From Lachnospiraceae bacterium UBA1201 (GTDB lineage Bacteria > Bacillota > Clostridia > Lachnospirales > Lachnospiraceae): DNA of 25,599 bases. The notes beneath the pieces were generated by a model. That model was not told the origin of the DNA, ran no database searches, and saw only the letters and a list, made by a program, of their open reading frames with translations. The stretch lies in the NCBI GenBank assembly GCA_002309675.1, contig DBXX01000084.1:1-25599 (forward strand), read 5' to 3'. Positions within the stretch are counted from its first letter, which is position 1, and each line of letters opens with the position of its first letter. The translations under genes and the position numbers were made by a program. This document shows, in pieces, positions 12,973 through 21,329 of this stretch.

Positions 12973-14505
12973 ATGAAAAAAGTACTGAAGGTCATATTCG
13001 GTAGAGCATTTTATACCAGTTTCAGCTTGTTGCTGCAGATCCTGCTTATGATCTGGGCGACGGGGCTGCTGGCGGGCAACTATTTTTACTTCTCGTTGCT
13101 ACTGGATATACTGGCTATATTGATCGCTCTGCGAATAACGGTAAAATGGGATAATATCGCTTACCGTCTGGTATGGGTGTTCGTCATTTTGGCGGTCCCC
13201 GTATTCGGGCTTAGTTTGTTTGCGATGTTTGGCCGAACCAGCATTAACCGAAAGACCAAAAAACACTATATGAAGGTCGAGGGTGAGTACCTCAACCACC
13301 TGGCCGAGTTTGAAAGCTGCCTGCCGCCGGATGACGATCTGACCGGATACGTTCATCGGCAAATGAATTACATTGACCAATACGGCGCATATCCTTCCTA
13401 TCAGAATACCGACGTCAAGTTCTACTCGCCGGCGGAGGAGGCCCTGGAGGATATGTTTACGGCGCTTCGAGGCGCTAAGAAATTCATTTTCCTCGAGTAT
13501 TTCACCATCCAGAACGCGAAAGTCTGGAAGACGATCGAGGAGATCCTGATCAGTAAGGTGAAGCAAGGCGTCGAAGTCCGCGTGATCTACGATGATTTCG
13601 GAAGCCTGAAATTCATCGATAAGGATTTCGCGAAACGAATGAACCGTTACGGCATCCAGTGCCGTATTTTCAATCCGTTCATTCCGTTTATCTATGTTTT
13701 TATGAACCATCGTGATCACCGTAAGATCATGGTCATCGATAACGAGATCAGTTTCTCCGGCGGTTTTAATCTGGCGGACGAATACTTCAATCTTGAGTCG
13801 CCTTACGGTCACTGGAAGGACAGCGGTATCCGCCTGGAGGGCGATGCGGTGCGCAACCACACGCTGATGTTCCTCGAAATGTGGAATTTCATCAAGAAGA
13901 CCGACTTGTCCGTAACACATTACCTGGTGCCCTATGCATACGAAGCGAAGGAGAAGGACACCTACGTGCAGCCGTACTCCGATACGCCGATCGACCATGA
14001 GCCCCTCGGGGAAAATGTTTACATGAACATCATCAAGACGGCGAAACATCATGTATATATCACGACGCCCTACCTCATCATCAGTGAGGAAATGAACCGG
14101 GAGCTGTGCATGGCGGCGAAGCGCGGCGTGGATGTGCGTATCATCACCCCGGGTATCCCGGATAAGAAGAGTATCTTCCTGCTGACGCAGTCTTACTATG
14201 AACGCCTGATCCATGCGGGCGTCCGCATTTACCAATACTCGCCCGGTTTCATCCATGCAAAGCAGTACCTTTGCGATGATGAGATCGCGGTCGTCGGGAC
14301 CATCAACATGGATTTCCGAAGCTTGTATCTGCACTTTGAGTGCGCGACCTACCTCTACCGCTGTGAGGCGATAAAGGACATCCGTCAGGACTTCGAGAAC
14401 ATGTTCCCGATCTGTGAAGAGATCACACTCGATCTGGCGAAAAAACATACCGGATACAAAAACTTCAAACAAAGTGTTTTGCGACTGCTCGCACCTATGT
14501 TTTAG
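12973..14505 (+). CDS. cls: Cardiolipin synthase (phospholipase D family)
   Basis: The enzyme joins two phosphatidylglycerol molecules into cardiolipin, or a close variant of that reaction, at the membrane. From ATG 12973 it has 510 residues. Three membrane segments lie in the first 90 residues (about 12-33, 37-55, 66-86). Two complete HKD catalytic motifs follow: H249-R-K251-x4-D256 (preceded by MNHRD) and H428-A-K430-x4-D435 (in GFIHAKQYLCDD). Both conserved downstream patterns are present (SGGFNLADEY and VVGTINMDFRSLYLHFE). The start is placed after the promoter; the ribosome binding site (AAAGGA, 12954-12959) is 13 bases away, somewhat far. A 7-bp hairpin begins at the stop codon. It opens a run of envelope genes on the same strand. 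Confidence 0.93.
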   Translation: MKKVLKVIFGRAFYTSFSLLLQILLMIWATGLLAGNYFYFSLLLDILAILIALRITVKWDNIAYRLVWVFVILAVPVFGLSLFAMFGRTSINRKTKKHYMKVEGEYLNHLAEFESCLPPDDDLTGYVHRQMNYIDQYGAYPSYQNTDVKFYSPAEEALEDMFTALRGAKKFIFLEYFTIQNAKVWKTIEEILISKVKQGVEVRVIYDDFGSLKFIDKDFAKRMNRYGIQCRIFNPFIPFIYVFMNHRDHRKIMVIDNEISFSGGFNLADEYFNLESPYGHWKDSGIRLEGDAVRNHTLMFLEMWNFIKKTDLSVTHYLVPYAYEAKEKDTYVQPYSDTPIDHEPLGENVYMNIIKTAKHHVYITTPYLIISEEMNRELCMAAKRGVDVRIITPGIPDKKSIFLLTQSYYERLIHAGVRIYQYSPGFIHAKQYLCDDEIAVVGTINMDFRSLYLHFECATYLYRCEAIKDIRQDFENMFPICEEITLDLAKKHTGYKNFKQSVLRLLAPMF

Positions 14506-14521
14506 GTCTGCTTAGCAGACC
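14505..14521 (+). terminator. Hairpin at the cls stop, weak terminator candidate
   Basis: GGTCTGC (14505-14511), loop TTA and GCAGACC (14515-14521) form a perfect 7-bp stem beginning on the last base of the stop codon. There is no U-tract after it on either strand, so termination is uncertain; it may instead protect the mRNA end. Confidence 0.35.
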
Positions 14522-14643
14522 CAAAACGCCAGAAGTTTGATTTTCAGCGGAATGCCGTCAGGCGAGACGCAGAAAATATACTTCGAACCCCGAGTGAAGC
14601 GAGTCAGTTTATTTGTATTTTGCTGATACATTAAGGAGATACT

Positions 14644-15426
14644 GTGGAAACACATATAAAGGATCTGAAGATCAATTATACCATCACCGGACAGGGGAGC
14701 CCCGTTTGCCTATTGCACGGCTGGGGGGCTTCCCTTGATATGTATCCGGGCGTGATCGCTAGCCTTTCGAAGACGCACATGGTGTATGCCCTGGACTTTC
14801 CGGGGATGGGTAAGAGCGACGAACCGCCGCAGCCGTGGTGTGTGGATGACTACACCGACGTGGTGACGGAGTTCCTGAAGCAGATGGGGATCACCGAGAC
14901 CGCGCTCATCGGGCACTCCTTCGGAGGTCGCGTGATCGCGAAACTCATTGCCCGCCAGAAAGCGCGTGCGTCAGGCGCGTCTCCGGTCCGTTTCACGAAG
15001 ATCATCCTGATGGACTCCGCGGGCATCAAGCCGAAGAAGAAACTGAAGGCGCGCTATAAGACTGCCACATACAAAATAGCGAAATTCATCTTCAAATGTC
15101 CGGTCATGAAATTCCTCTATCCGGATTACATGGATCATATGCGTAAGCGCAGGGGCTCCGCGGACTACAACGCCGCATCGCCCGTCATGCGCGGAACGCT
15201 GGTCCGCGTGGTCAATGAAGACCTGCAGAAGGAGCTTTCGACTATCACCCAGCCGACCCTGCTGATCTGGGGTGAAAACGACACGACGACGCCGGTCTCC
15301 GACGCGCGCCGCATGAAGGAACTGATCGCGGACAGCGACATCGTGACCGTGCCCGGCGGGCATTTTTCCTACATTGACTCGCCGGGGCTGGTTCTCGGAG
15401 CGATGGACGCATTTTTGAACGAGTGA
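14644..15426 (+). CDS. Alpha/beta hydrolase
   Basis: The protein has 260 residues, GTG start at 14644 with AAGGAG (14633-14638) 5 bases upstream. It is a full-length alpha/beta hydrolase with all catalytic elements: the oxyanion turn LLHGWG (24-28), nucleophile S92 in GHSFGG, acid D213 in WGENDTTTP, and H240 in PGGHFSY. A basic insertion (about residues 128-172, with KPKKKLKARYK) forms the lid over the active site. No signal peptide is evident, so it is probably cytoplasmic or loosely attached. The substrate cannot be told from sequence. It leads a run with a Mur ligase, a D-Ala-D-Ala ligase and a sortase, which suggests action on a cell-wall precursor or lipid-linked compound, but that is inference. 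Confidence 0.88.
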   Translation: METHIKDLKINYTITGQGSPVCLLHGWGASLDMYPGVIASLSKTHMVYALDFPGMGKSDEPPQPWCVDDYTDVVTEFLKQMGITETALIGHSFGGRVIAKLIARQKARASGASPVRFTKIILMDSAGIKPKKKLKARYKTATYKIAKFIFKCPVMKFLYPDYMDHMRKRRGSADYNAASPVMRGTLVRVVNEDLQKELSTITQPTLLIWGENDTTTPVSDARRMKELIADSDIVTVPGGHFSYIDSPGLVLGAMDAFLNE

Positions 15427-15475
15427 CACTTCAAACCGCGAGTGGGGCGGATGTCACAAAGGAGCGTAAAATACC

Positions 15476-17059
15476 ATGATGATCACAATATATCAGGGGA
15501 TCATAACAGCGATAAGCACTCTTGCATTTATCGGTCTGATGCTGTATTATATGCATATGTTTCAGTTGAACTCCTATGCGGCTGACGAGCAGCTGCGCTG
15601 GATGAAACATAATTACAACAGCCTGTTGGGCCGTTCCATGGGTGTGATCCTGTCCATACCGATCCTGCTTTTATTCGGCAGGCACTGGTACGGGGCCGCG
15701 CCGGCGGCGATCCTGCTGTGGCTGACATTTTCCGGCAACCGCCCGCGTAAGGGCATGGCGAAGAAAGATTTTGCCGTTACGAAACGTGTAAAGCGCATGA
15801 TGATCACGGTCTTCATTATTTATGCGATCTTCTTAGCCTGGCAGATCTTTAACATCGTAAACGGAACGGGAAATGATTTCTTCTTCCCGACGTTTTGCTG
15901 TCTGCTTATGACGCCTTTCGTTATCATCGCGGCAAACTTTATCAACCGCCCGATGGAGAAGCGGATCAACCGAAAATTTATCAACGAAGCAAAACAGATC
16001 GTAGCCGAGATGCCGGCGCTTCGCACCATCGGCATCACCGGAAGCTACGGAAAGACCAGCATGAAACATTTCGTGACGAAGCTACTGGCTGCGGACTGGA
16101 ATGTTTACATGACACCGGGTAATTTCAATACCGAACTGGGTGTTACCATCGCCGTGCGTCGGGATCTGAAGCCCTTGCATGAAGTCTTCGTCTGCGAGAT
16201 GGGCGCGCGCCGCGTCGGCGAGATCAAGGCGGTCTGCGATATCGCGAAGCCGACGTACGGCATCCTGACCTCGATCGGCCCGCAGCATCTGGAGACCTTC
16301 GGGTCCATGGAAAACATCATCCATACGAAGTTCGAACTGGCGGACGCGCTGCCGCAGGACGGAACGTTGTTTGTGAATTATGACGATCCGATCCTACGGG
16401 AAGAAGCGCCGAAGAAGGGACTGAAGATCATTTCCTACGGACTTGTGTGCGAGGAAGCGATGTATCGGCCGATAAACCTGCATTGCACGGCGCGGGGCAG
16501 CGAGTTCGACATGACATTTCCCGACGGAGAGACCGTGCATTTCACCGCACAGGTCATCGGAACGCACAATGTGCTGAATTTAGCCGGGGCATTGGCCGTG
16601 GCGGACACCTTCGGGGTGCCGAAGCAGCACATGGTGGCACAGGTGAAGCGCGTGGAGAGCGTCGCGCACCGTCTGCAGATGAAGCAGACCGGCCGCGGGA
16701 TCCTCATCGACGATGCGTACAACTCGAACCCCGTCGGAGCGAAGGCGGCGTTAGACACGCTCGCGATGTTCGACGGAATGAAGATCCTCATTACACCGGG
16801 TATGGTGGAACTGGGGGAGAAACAGGAAGAATTAAACCGCAATTTCGGCCGCCAGGCGGCAGAGAAGGCGGATGTTATCATCCTGATCGGAAAGCGGCAG
16901 ACCGAGCCGATCTATGCCGGCGTGTGCGACACCGATTTTCCGAAGGATAAACTGTTTGTGGCAGGCGACCTTCAGGAGGGCCTTCGTATCGCGGACGGTA
17001 TAAAGACCGACGCGCAGAAGATCATTCTCCTGGAAAACGACCTCCCGGACAACTATTGA
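15476..17059 (+). CDS. Membrane-anchored Mur ligase, MurF-like
   Basis: The protein has 527 residues from ATG 15476 (a second ATG follows at once), with AAAGGAG at 15458-15464. Unlike classical soluble MurF, the first 155 residues carry about five membrane segments (near 8-26, 54-68, 74-87, 109-128, 136-154). The catalytic part then starts with the Mur ligase P-loop G189-S-Y-G-K193-T194-S195 and continues with the family's FNTELGV, EMGARRVGEI and ITSIGPQHLETFGS-like segments, and the DDAYNSNPVGAKAAL motif typical of MurF. Classical MurF adds D-Ala-D-Ala to UDP-MurNAc-tripeptide. The adjacent D-Ala-D-Ala ligase gene, 19 bases downstream, supports that chemistry. Clostridia often have such anchored Mur ligases; whether it is the housekeeping MurF or a second, specialised one cannot be decided here. 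Confidence 0.85.
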   Translation: MMITIYQGIITAISTLAFIGLMLYYMHMFQLNSYAADEQLRWMKHNYNSLLGRSMGVILSIPILLLFGRHWYGAAPAAILLWLTFSGNRPRKGMAKKDFAVTKRVKRMMITVFIIYAIFLAWQIFNIVNGTGNDFFFPTFCCLLMTPFVIIAANFINRPMEKRINRKFINEAKQIVAEMPALRTIGITGSYGKTSMKHFVTKLLAADWNVYMTPGNFNTELGVTIAVRRDLKPLHEVFVCEMGARRVGEIKAVCDIAKPTYGILTSIGPQHLETFGSMENIIHTKFELADALPQDGTLFVNYDDPILREEAPKKGLKIISYGLVCEEAMYRPINLHCTARGSEFDMTFPDGETVHFTAQVIGTHNVLNLAGALAVADTFGVPKQHMVAQVKRVESVAHRLQMKQTGRGILIDDAYNSNPVGAKAALDTLAMFDGMKILITPGMVELGEKQEELNRNFGRQAAEKADVIILIGKRQTEPIYAGVCDTDFPKDKLFVAGDLQEGLRIADGIKTDAQKIILLENDLPDNY

Positions 17060-17078
17060 TCAAAGGAAGTATAAACAC

Positions 17079-18293
17079 ATGAAAATATCGGTTGGATTGT
17101 TTTTCGGCGGTCCCAGCGTGGAACATGAGGTCTCCGTGATCTCGGCGCTGCAGGCTTATTATGCATTCGAGGATGAGCGCTATGAGATCATCCCCGTTTA
17201 TATGACGAAGGACAGCCGGTTGTTCGTCGGCGAGGAAGTCGGCGACATCGAAGCGTACCGGAATATCCCGGCGCTTTTGGAGAAGAGCATCCACGTTACC
17301 CTCGTGCGCGAGGACGGACGCACATATCTGCGTCAGGTGAAGTCCCGCGCGTTTAAAAAAGACTACAATCAGGTGCTCGACGTAGCATTTCCCGTGGTAC
17401 ACGGAACGAACGTTGAGGACGGCGCTCTTCAGGGCTACCTGCAGACCATGGGCCTGCCCTATGTCGGCTGTGATGTATTTGCCTCTGCGATCGGCATGGA
17501 TAAATTTGCGCAGAAGGCAGTCCTCCGAGAGGCCGGCATCTCCGTGCTTCCGGCGATGTGCCCGAATATCGCAGAGTACCGCAAGGATCCGGAGGGCATC
17601 CTGAATTCGATTGAGAAGGAGTATGGCTATCCCGTGATCGTGAAGCCGAACAACCTCGGTTCGAGCGTAGGCATCCGCGTGGCGCGTGACCGCGCAGCAC
17701 TGGAGAGCGCGTTGGAGTTCGCATTCGGTTTTGCGACCCGCGTACTGGTGGAGCACGCCATCGTGCATCTGAAAGAGATCAACTGTTCCGTGCTCGGTGA
17801 CTACGAGACGGCGGAGGCTTCCGAGTGTGAGGAGCCTATCGCACAGGACGAGATCTTAAGCTACCAGGATAAATACATGGGCAATAGCGGCAAGAACGGC
17901 GTGAAGGGTGCTCCCGTTAAGGGCGGCGGCGCGAAGGGCAGTGAGGGCATGGCCAGCCTGTCCCGCAAGATCCCGGCAGAGATATCGCCGGAGCGTCGCG
18001 AGGAGATCCGTACATTGGCCGTAAAAACGTTCCAGACGCTGGGCTGCAACGGCGTGGCGCGCATCGATTTCATGATCGATACGGATACCGATGCTCTCTA
18101 TGTCAACGAGATCAATACGATCCCGGGGTCGCTGGCGTTCTATCTGTGGGAGGCAGTCGGGCTTCCGTATTCGAAGATGCTGGTTCGCCTGATCGATCTG
18201 GCGCTTAAACGTGAGCGTGAGCGCGCGAACCTCACCTTCTCGTTTGACAGCAATCTTTTGGCACATGCTTCGCTTCCGAAGCACAATCATTAA
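17079..18293 (+). CDS. ddl: D-alanine--D-alanine ligase
   Basis: The enzyme condenses two D-Ala with ATP, making the dipeptide used by MurF. The protein has 404 residues, longer than the usual 300-370. It shows FGGPSVEHEVSVISA at the N-terminus, the HGTNVEDGALQGYLQ active-site segment near 108-122, KPNNLGSSVGI in the ATP-grasp domain, and the metal-binding end VNEINTIPGSLAFYLWE. The omega loop (SYQDKY) keeps the Tyr at residue 266, which in E. coli DdlB (Y216) favours D-Ala; D-lactate-type ligases have Phe or a different loop. That loop also carries about 22 extra residues, Gly/Lys-rich, at 267-298. ATG 17079 follows AAAGGAAG. It lies between the anchored Mur ligase and the sortase. Confidence 0.93.
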   Translation: MKISVGLFFGGPSVEHEVSVISALQAYYAFEDERYEIIPVYMTKDSRLFVGEEVGDIEAYRNIPALLEKSIHVTLVREDGRTYLRQVKSRAFKKDYNQVLDVAFPVVHGTNVEDGALQGYLQTMGLPYVGCDVFASAIGMDKFAQKAVLREAGISVLPAMCPNIAEYRKDPEGILNSIEKEYGYPVIVKPNNLGSSVGIRVARDRAALESALEFAFGFATRVLVEHAIVHLKEINCSVLGDYETAEASECEEPIAQDEILSYQDKYMGNSGKNGVKGAPVKGGGAKGSEGMASLSRKIPAEISPERREEIRTLAVKTFQTLGCNGVARIDFMIDTDTDALYVNEINTIPGSLAFYLWEAVGLPYSKMLVRLIDLALKRERERANLTFSFDSNLLAHASLPKHNH

Positions 18294-18308
18294 TATTTCG
18301 AGGAAACT

Positions 18309-19169
18309 ATGAAGAAGAGAGAGATCGTAAGGCGGATCCTGTTTTGGGTATTTCTGTGTGTGTTTGTTGTAGCCGTACTGAAACTGGGACACATCGCCTA
18401 CGTGTATTGGAAAAACAACCGGGGTTATCAAGACCTTCGCGACCAGGCACAGCTGAGTTCTACGGTGCAGGGGTCGGATCCTACGAAGGGTACCGGCTCG
18501 GATGTCGAGGTCATTATCGACCAGAGCGGGATCGGTCAGGAGGTGCTTACAAAAGAGCCCCTGTCTGAGGAAGAAACAAAACGGAACCGGGAGGACATTC
18601 TGCCGCCGGGAAATAACGGCGTGGATCATGAATTCCTGAAGATGATGAATGCCGACTATGCCGGTTATATCGTCATTCCCGGAACGGAAGTAGACTATCC
18701 GGTCGTACAAGGAAGTGACAATTCCCACTATTTGCGATATGATTACTATGATAAGGAGTCGATCTCCGGCTGCCCGTTCATGGATTATCGCCAGGAGAGA
18801 GATTTTTCTTCCTTCAATTCTACGATCTGTGCGCACAACCAGAAGGACAATAAAATGTTCGGCACGCTGGATCGTTATAAAGAGAAGGCGTTTTGGGAGG
18901 CAAATCCCTACGTATACATCATGACACCCAGTGGAAACTATCGCTATAAGATCTTCTCCGTGTACGAGCAGTACTACGTTGATATGATCTTCAGCCCGTT
19001 GTTTCCGACGGATAGTTCGAAACAAGAGTTGATCGATCTGGCTCGCGAGCGGGCATTGTATGATACCGGCATCTCGGTATCGATCACCGATCACGTTCTT
19101 ACGCTGTATACCTGTACAGAGAATTCCGACATACGTTTCGTCGTACAGGCTGTTTGCGAAAACTATTGA
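18309..19169 (+). CDS. srtB: Class B sortase
   Basis: Sortases are membrane-anchored transpeptidases that attach surface proteins to peptidoglycan or join pilin subunits. The protein has 286 residues, ATG 18309 after GAGGAA, one N-terminal anchor (about 9-32), an Asp/Glu/Thr-rich stalk to about 105, and a class B core. The catalytic residues are present: H176 (in ICAHNQKDNKMFG), C269 (in TLYTCT) and R276 (DIRF). The Ala before the His replaces the more usual Gly. The MADYAGYIVIPGT-like and VVQGSDNSHYLRYD segments are typical of clostridial SrtB. No protein with a clear C-terminal sorting signal is encoded in this window, so substrates lie elsewhere. It begins 15 bases after ddl and looks cotranscribed with the wall-precursor genes. 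Confidence 0.92.
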   Translation: MKKREIVRRILFWVFLCVFVVAVLKLGHIAYVYWKNNRGYQDLRDQAQLSSTVQGSDPTKGTGSDVEVIIDQSGIGQEVLTKEPLSEEETKRNREDILPPGNNGVDHEFLKMMNADYAGYIVIPGTEVDYPVVQGSDNSHYLRYDYYDKESISGCPFMDYRQERDFSSFNSTICAHNQKDNKMFGTLDRYKEKAFWEANPYVYIMTPSGNYRYKIFSVYEQYYVDMIFSPLFPTDSSKQELIDLARERALYDTGISVSITDHVLTLYTCTENSDIRFVVQAVCENY

Positions 19170-19200
19170 TACCGAATGCCCTCGGTACAGAATTAGGGCA
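19170..19200 (+). promoter_or_regulatory. Possible H-type pseudoknot before the glutamine synthetase gene
   Basis: TACCGA (19170-19175) pairs with TCGGTA (19182-19187). The loop bases TGCCC (19177-19181) can pair with GGGCA (19196-19200). The Shine-Dalgarno TGGAG starts 5 bases later. This would form a small pseudoknot or two competing stems next to the start of a nitrogen-metabolism gene. No known riboswitch class was recognised and chance pairing is possible. Confidence 0.3.
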
Positions 19201-19215
19201 GAAATGGAGTTTTAG

Positions 19216-21321
19216 ATGAGTATTGCAGAGATTTTCGGACAAAATGTATTCAATGATTCCGTAATGCGGGAGCGTCTCCCGAAGAAGGTCTACGCGGAGC
19301 TGCGGAAGACCATCGACGAGGGAAAGACCCTGGATCCGATGATCGCGGAAGTCGTGGCCAATGCCATGAAGGACTGGGCCATCGAGAGGGGCGCGACGCA
19401 CTATACGCACTGGTTCCAGCCATTGACCGGAACTACGGCAGAGAAGCATGATTCGTTTGTATCGGCGCCCGGACCTTCCGGAAAGACGCTGATGGAGTTC
19501 TCCGGCAAGGAGCTCATCAAGGGTGAGCCCGATGCATCGTCCTTCCCGTCGGGCGGCCTGCGCGCGACCTTCGAGGCCCGCGGCTATACGACCTGGGACT
19601 GCACATCGCCCGCGTTTTTGAAGGAAGACGCGACGGGCGTGCTGCTTTGCATCCCGACGGCGTTCTGCTCCTACACCGGCGAGGCGCTGGATCAGAAGAC
19701 CCCGTTGCTCCGTTCCATGGAAGCGTTAAATACACAGGCGCTGCGTATCCTGCGCCTGTTTGGAAATACCACTTCGAAGAAGGTGACCCCGATGGTGGGT
19801 CCCGAGCAGGAGTACTTCCTGGTCGATCGTGAGAAGTGGCTGAAGAGAGACGACCTGATCTTTACGGGACGCACCCTGTTCGGCGCGGTTCCGCCGAAGG
19901 CACACGACGTGGAGGACCACTATTTCGGTCAGATCCGTGAGCGCGTGGGCGGTTTCATGCAGGAACTGAACACGGAGCTTTGGAAGCTCGGCGTGTCCGC
20001 GAAGACGCAGCACAACGAGGTGGCTCCCGCGCAGCATGAGCTCGCGCCCATCTATGCGCCGGCAAACATCGCGGTGGACCACAACCAGCTTATCATGGAG
20101 ACCATGAAGAAGGTCGCGAACCGCAGAGGACTATCCTGCCTGCTCAGCGAGAAGCCGTTTGCCGGCCTCTCCGGATCCGGTAAGCACAACAACTGGTCGC
20201 TCTGCACGGATGACGGCATCAACATGCTCGATCCCGGAAAGCTACCGCACGACAACATCCAGTTCCTGCTGGTGCTGGCTTGTATCCTGAAAGCTGTAGA
20301 CATTCACGCGGATCTGCTTCGCGAGTCCGCCGCCGACGTGGGCAATGAACACCGTCTCGGCGCACACGAGGCACCGCCTACGATCATCTCCGTATTCCTC
20401 GGCGAGCAGCTCGAGGATGTAGTAGAGCAGCTGATCAGTACCGGAAGTGCTACCCGCTCTAAGGTCGGAGGCTTACTGGAGACCGGCGTTTCCTCCCTGC
20501 CTGCATTGCAGAAGGACGCGACCGATCGTAACCGTACCTCACCGTTCGCATTTACCGGTAATAAATTTGAATTCCGTATGGTCGGTTCCCGCGACTCCGT
20601 CGGCGAGCCGAACACCGTACTCAACGCCATCGTTGCGGAAGCGTTCTGCGAGGCTGCGGACGTTCTGGAGCAGGCGGATAACTTCGAACTGGCTGTGCAT
20701 GACCTGATCAAGGAATACCTGACCGATCATCAGCGCATCATCTTCAACGGAAACGGTTACTCCGACGAGTGGATCGCAGAAGCGGCCCGCCGCGGTCTGC
20801 CGAACAACAAATCCATGATCGACGCGATCCCGGCGCTGACTACCGAGAAATCCGCGAAACTGTTCGAGAAGTTCGGTATTTTCACCCGTGCGGAGCTGGC
20901 TTCCCGTGCAGAGGTCCAGTATGAGGCATATTGCAAAGCCATCAACATCGAGGCACTCACCATGATGGACATGGCGTCGAAGCAGATCATTCCGGCAGTC
21001 ATCGAGTATACCACCGGGTTGGCCGCTTCGATCAATGAAGTAACGTCAGCCTGCGCAGACGCGGATGTTTCCGTTCAGACTGAACTTCTGATCCAGGTTT
21101 CCGACCTGCTTTCCGATATGAAGGTAGCGCTTTCTAAACTGGCAGTTGCGGAGGAGACAGCCGCCGCACAGGAAGGGACCAAAGAAAAAGCGCATAAATA
21201 TCATGATGAGGTCGTTCCTGCAATGGAGGCTCTGCGCCGTCCTGCAGATGAGCTTGAGCGCCTGGTCGATCGTCGGATCTGGCCGTTCCCGACTTACGGG
21301 GATCTGGTGTTTGAGGTATAG
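19216..21321 (+). CDS. glnN: Glutamine synthetase type III
   Basis: The enzyme forms glutamine from glutamate, ammonia and ATP in the cytoplasm. The protein has 701 residues, close to the 700-730 of type III and far longer than type I (about 440-470). Type III motifs are all present: GPEQEYFLVDREKWL near residue 195-210, the GLSGSGKHNNWSL ATP/glutamate site, NEHRLGAHEAPPTIISVFLG, and NRTSPFAFTGNKFEFRMVGS. The C-terminal extension beyond the catalytic domain is present in full. ATG 19216 follows TGGAG (19205-19209) at 6 bases. A short structured leader lies between it and the sortase stop. The HAD phosphatase gene follows 8 bases after the stop and may be cotranscribed. Confidence 0.97.
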   Translation: MSIAEIFGQNVFNDSVMRERLPKKVYAELRKTIDEGKTLDPMIAEVVANAMKDWAIERGATHYTHWFQPLTGTTAEKHDSFVSAPGPSGKTLMEFSGKELIKGEPDASSFPSGGLRATFEARGYTTWDCTSPAFLKEDATGVLLCIPTAFCSYTGEALDQKTPLLRSMEALNTQALRILRLFGNTTSKKVTPMVGPEQEYFLVDREKWLKRDDLIFTGRTLFGAVPPKAHDVEDHYFGQIRERVGGFMQELNTELWKLGVSAKTQHNEVAPAQHELAPIYAPANIAVDHNQLIMETMKKVANRRGLSCLLSEKPFAGLSGSGKHNNWSLCTDDGINMLDPGKLPHDNIQFLLVLACILKAVDIHADLLRESAADVGNEHRLGAHEAPPTIISVFLGEQLEDVVEQLISTGSATRSKVGGLLETGVSSLPALQKDATDRNRTSPFAFTGNKFEFRMVGSRDSVGEPNTVLNAIVAEAFCEAADVLEQADNFELAVHDLIKEYLTDHQRIIFNGNGYSDEWIAEAARRGLPNNKSMIDAIPALTTEKSAKLFEKFGIFTRAELASRAEVQYEAYCKAINIEALTMMDMASKQIIPAVIEYTTGLAASINEVTSACADADVSVQTELLIQVSDLLSDMKVALSKLAVAEETAAAQEGTKEKAHKYHDEVVPAMEALRRPADELERLVDRRIWPFPTYGDLVFEV

Positions 21322-21329
21322 GGGGACAT

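Noticed and set aside
13099..14472. Long minus-strand open frame (457 codons) opposite cardiolipin synthase
   Set aside because: It lies wholly within cls, whose HKD motifs are certain, and its translation has a His/Arg/Val-rich shadow composition with no recognisable domain or ribosome binding site.
17079..18293. Vancomycin-resistance type D-Ala-D-lactate ligase
   Set aside because: The omega loop keeps the K-Y pair of D-Ala-specific enzymes, and no VanH, VanX or VanRS-type genes are adjacent.
17856..19094. Long minus-strand open frame (412 codons) opposite ddl and srtB
   Set aside because: It spans the end of one real gene, the gap and most of the next; no motif, and both overlapped genes have intact catalytic residues.
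19170..19215. Known glutamine riboswitch ahead of glutamine synthetase
   Set aside because: The leader is too short and lacks the conserved core of the glnA RNA motif; only a generic pseudoknot can be claimed.
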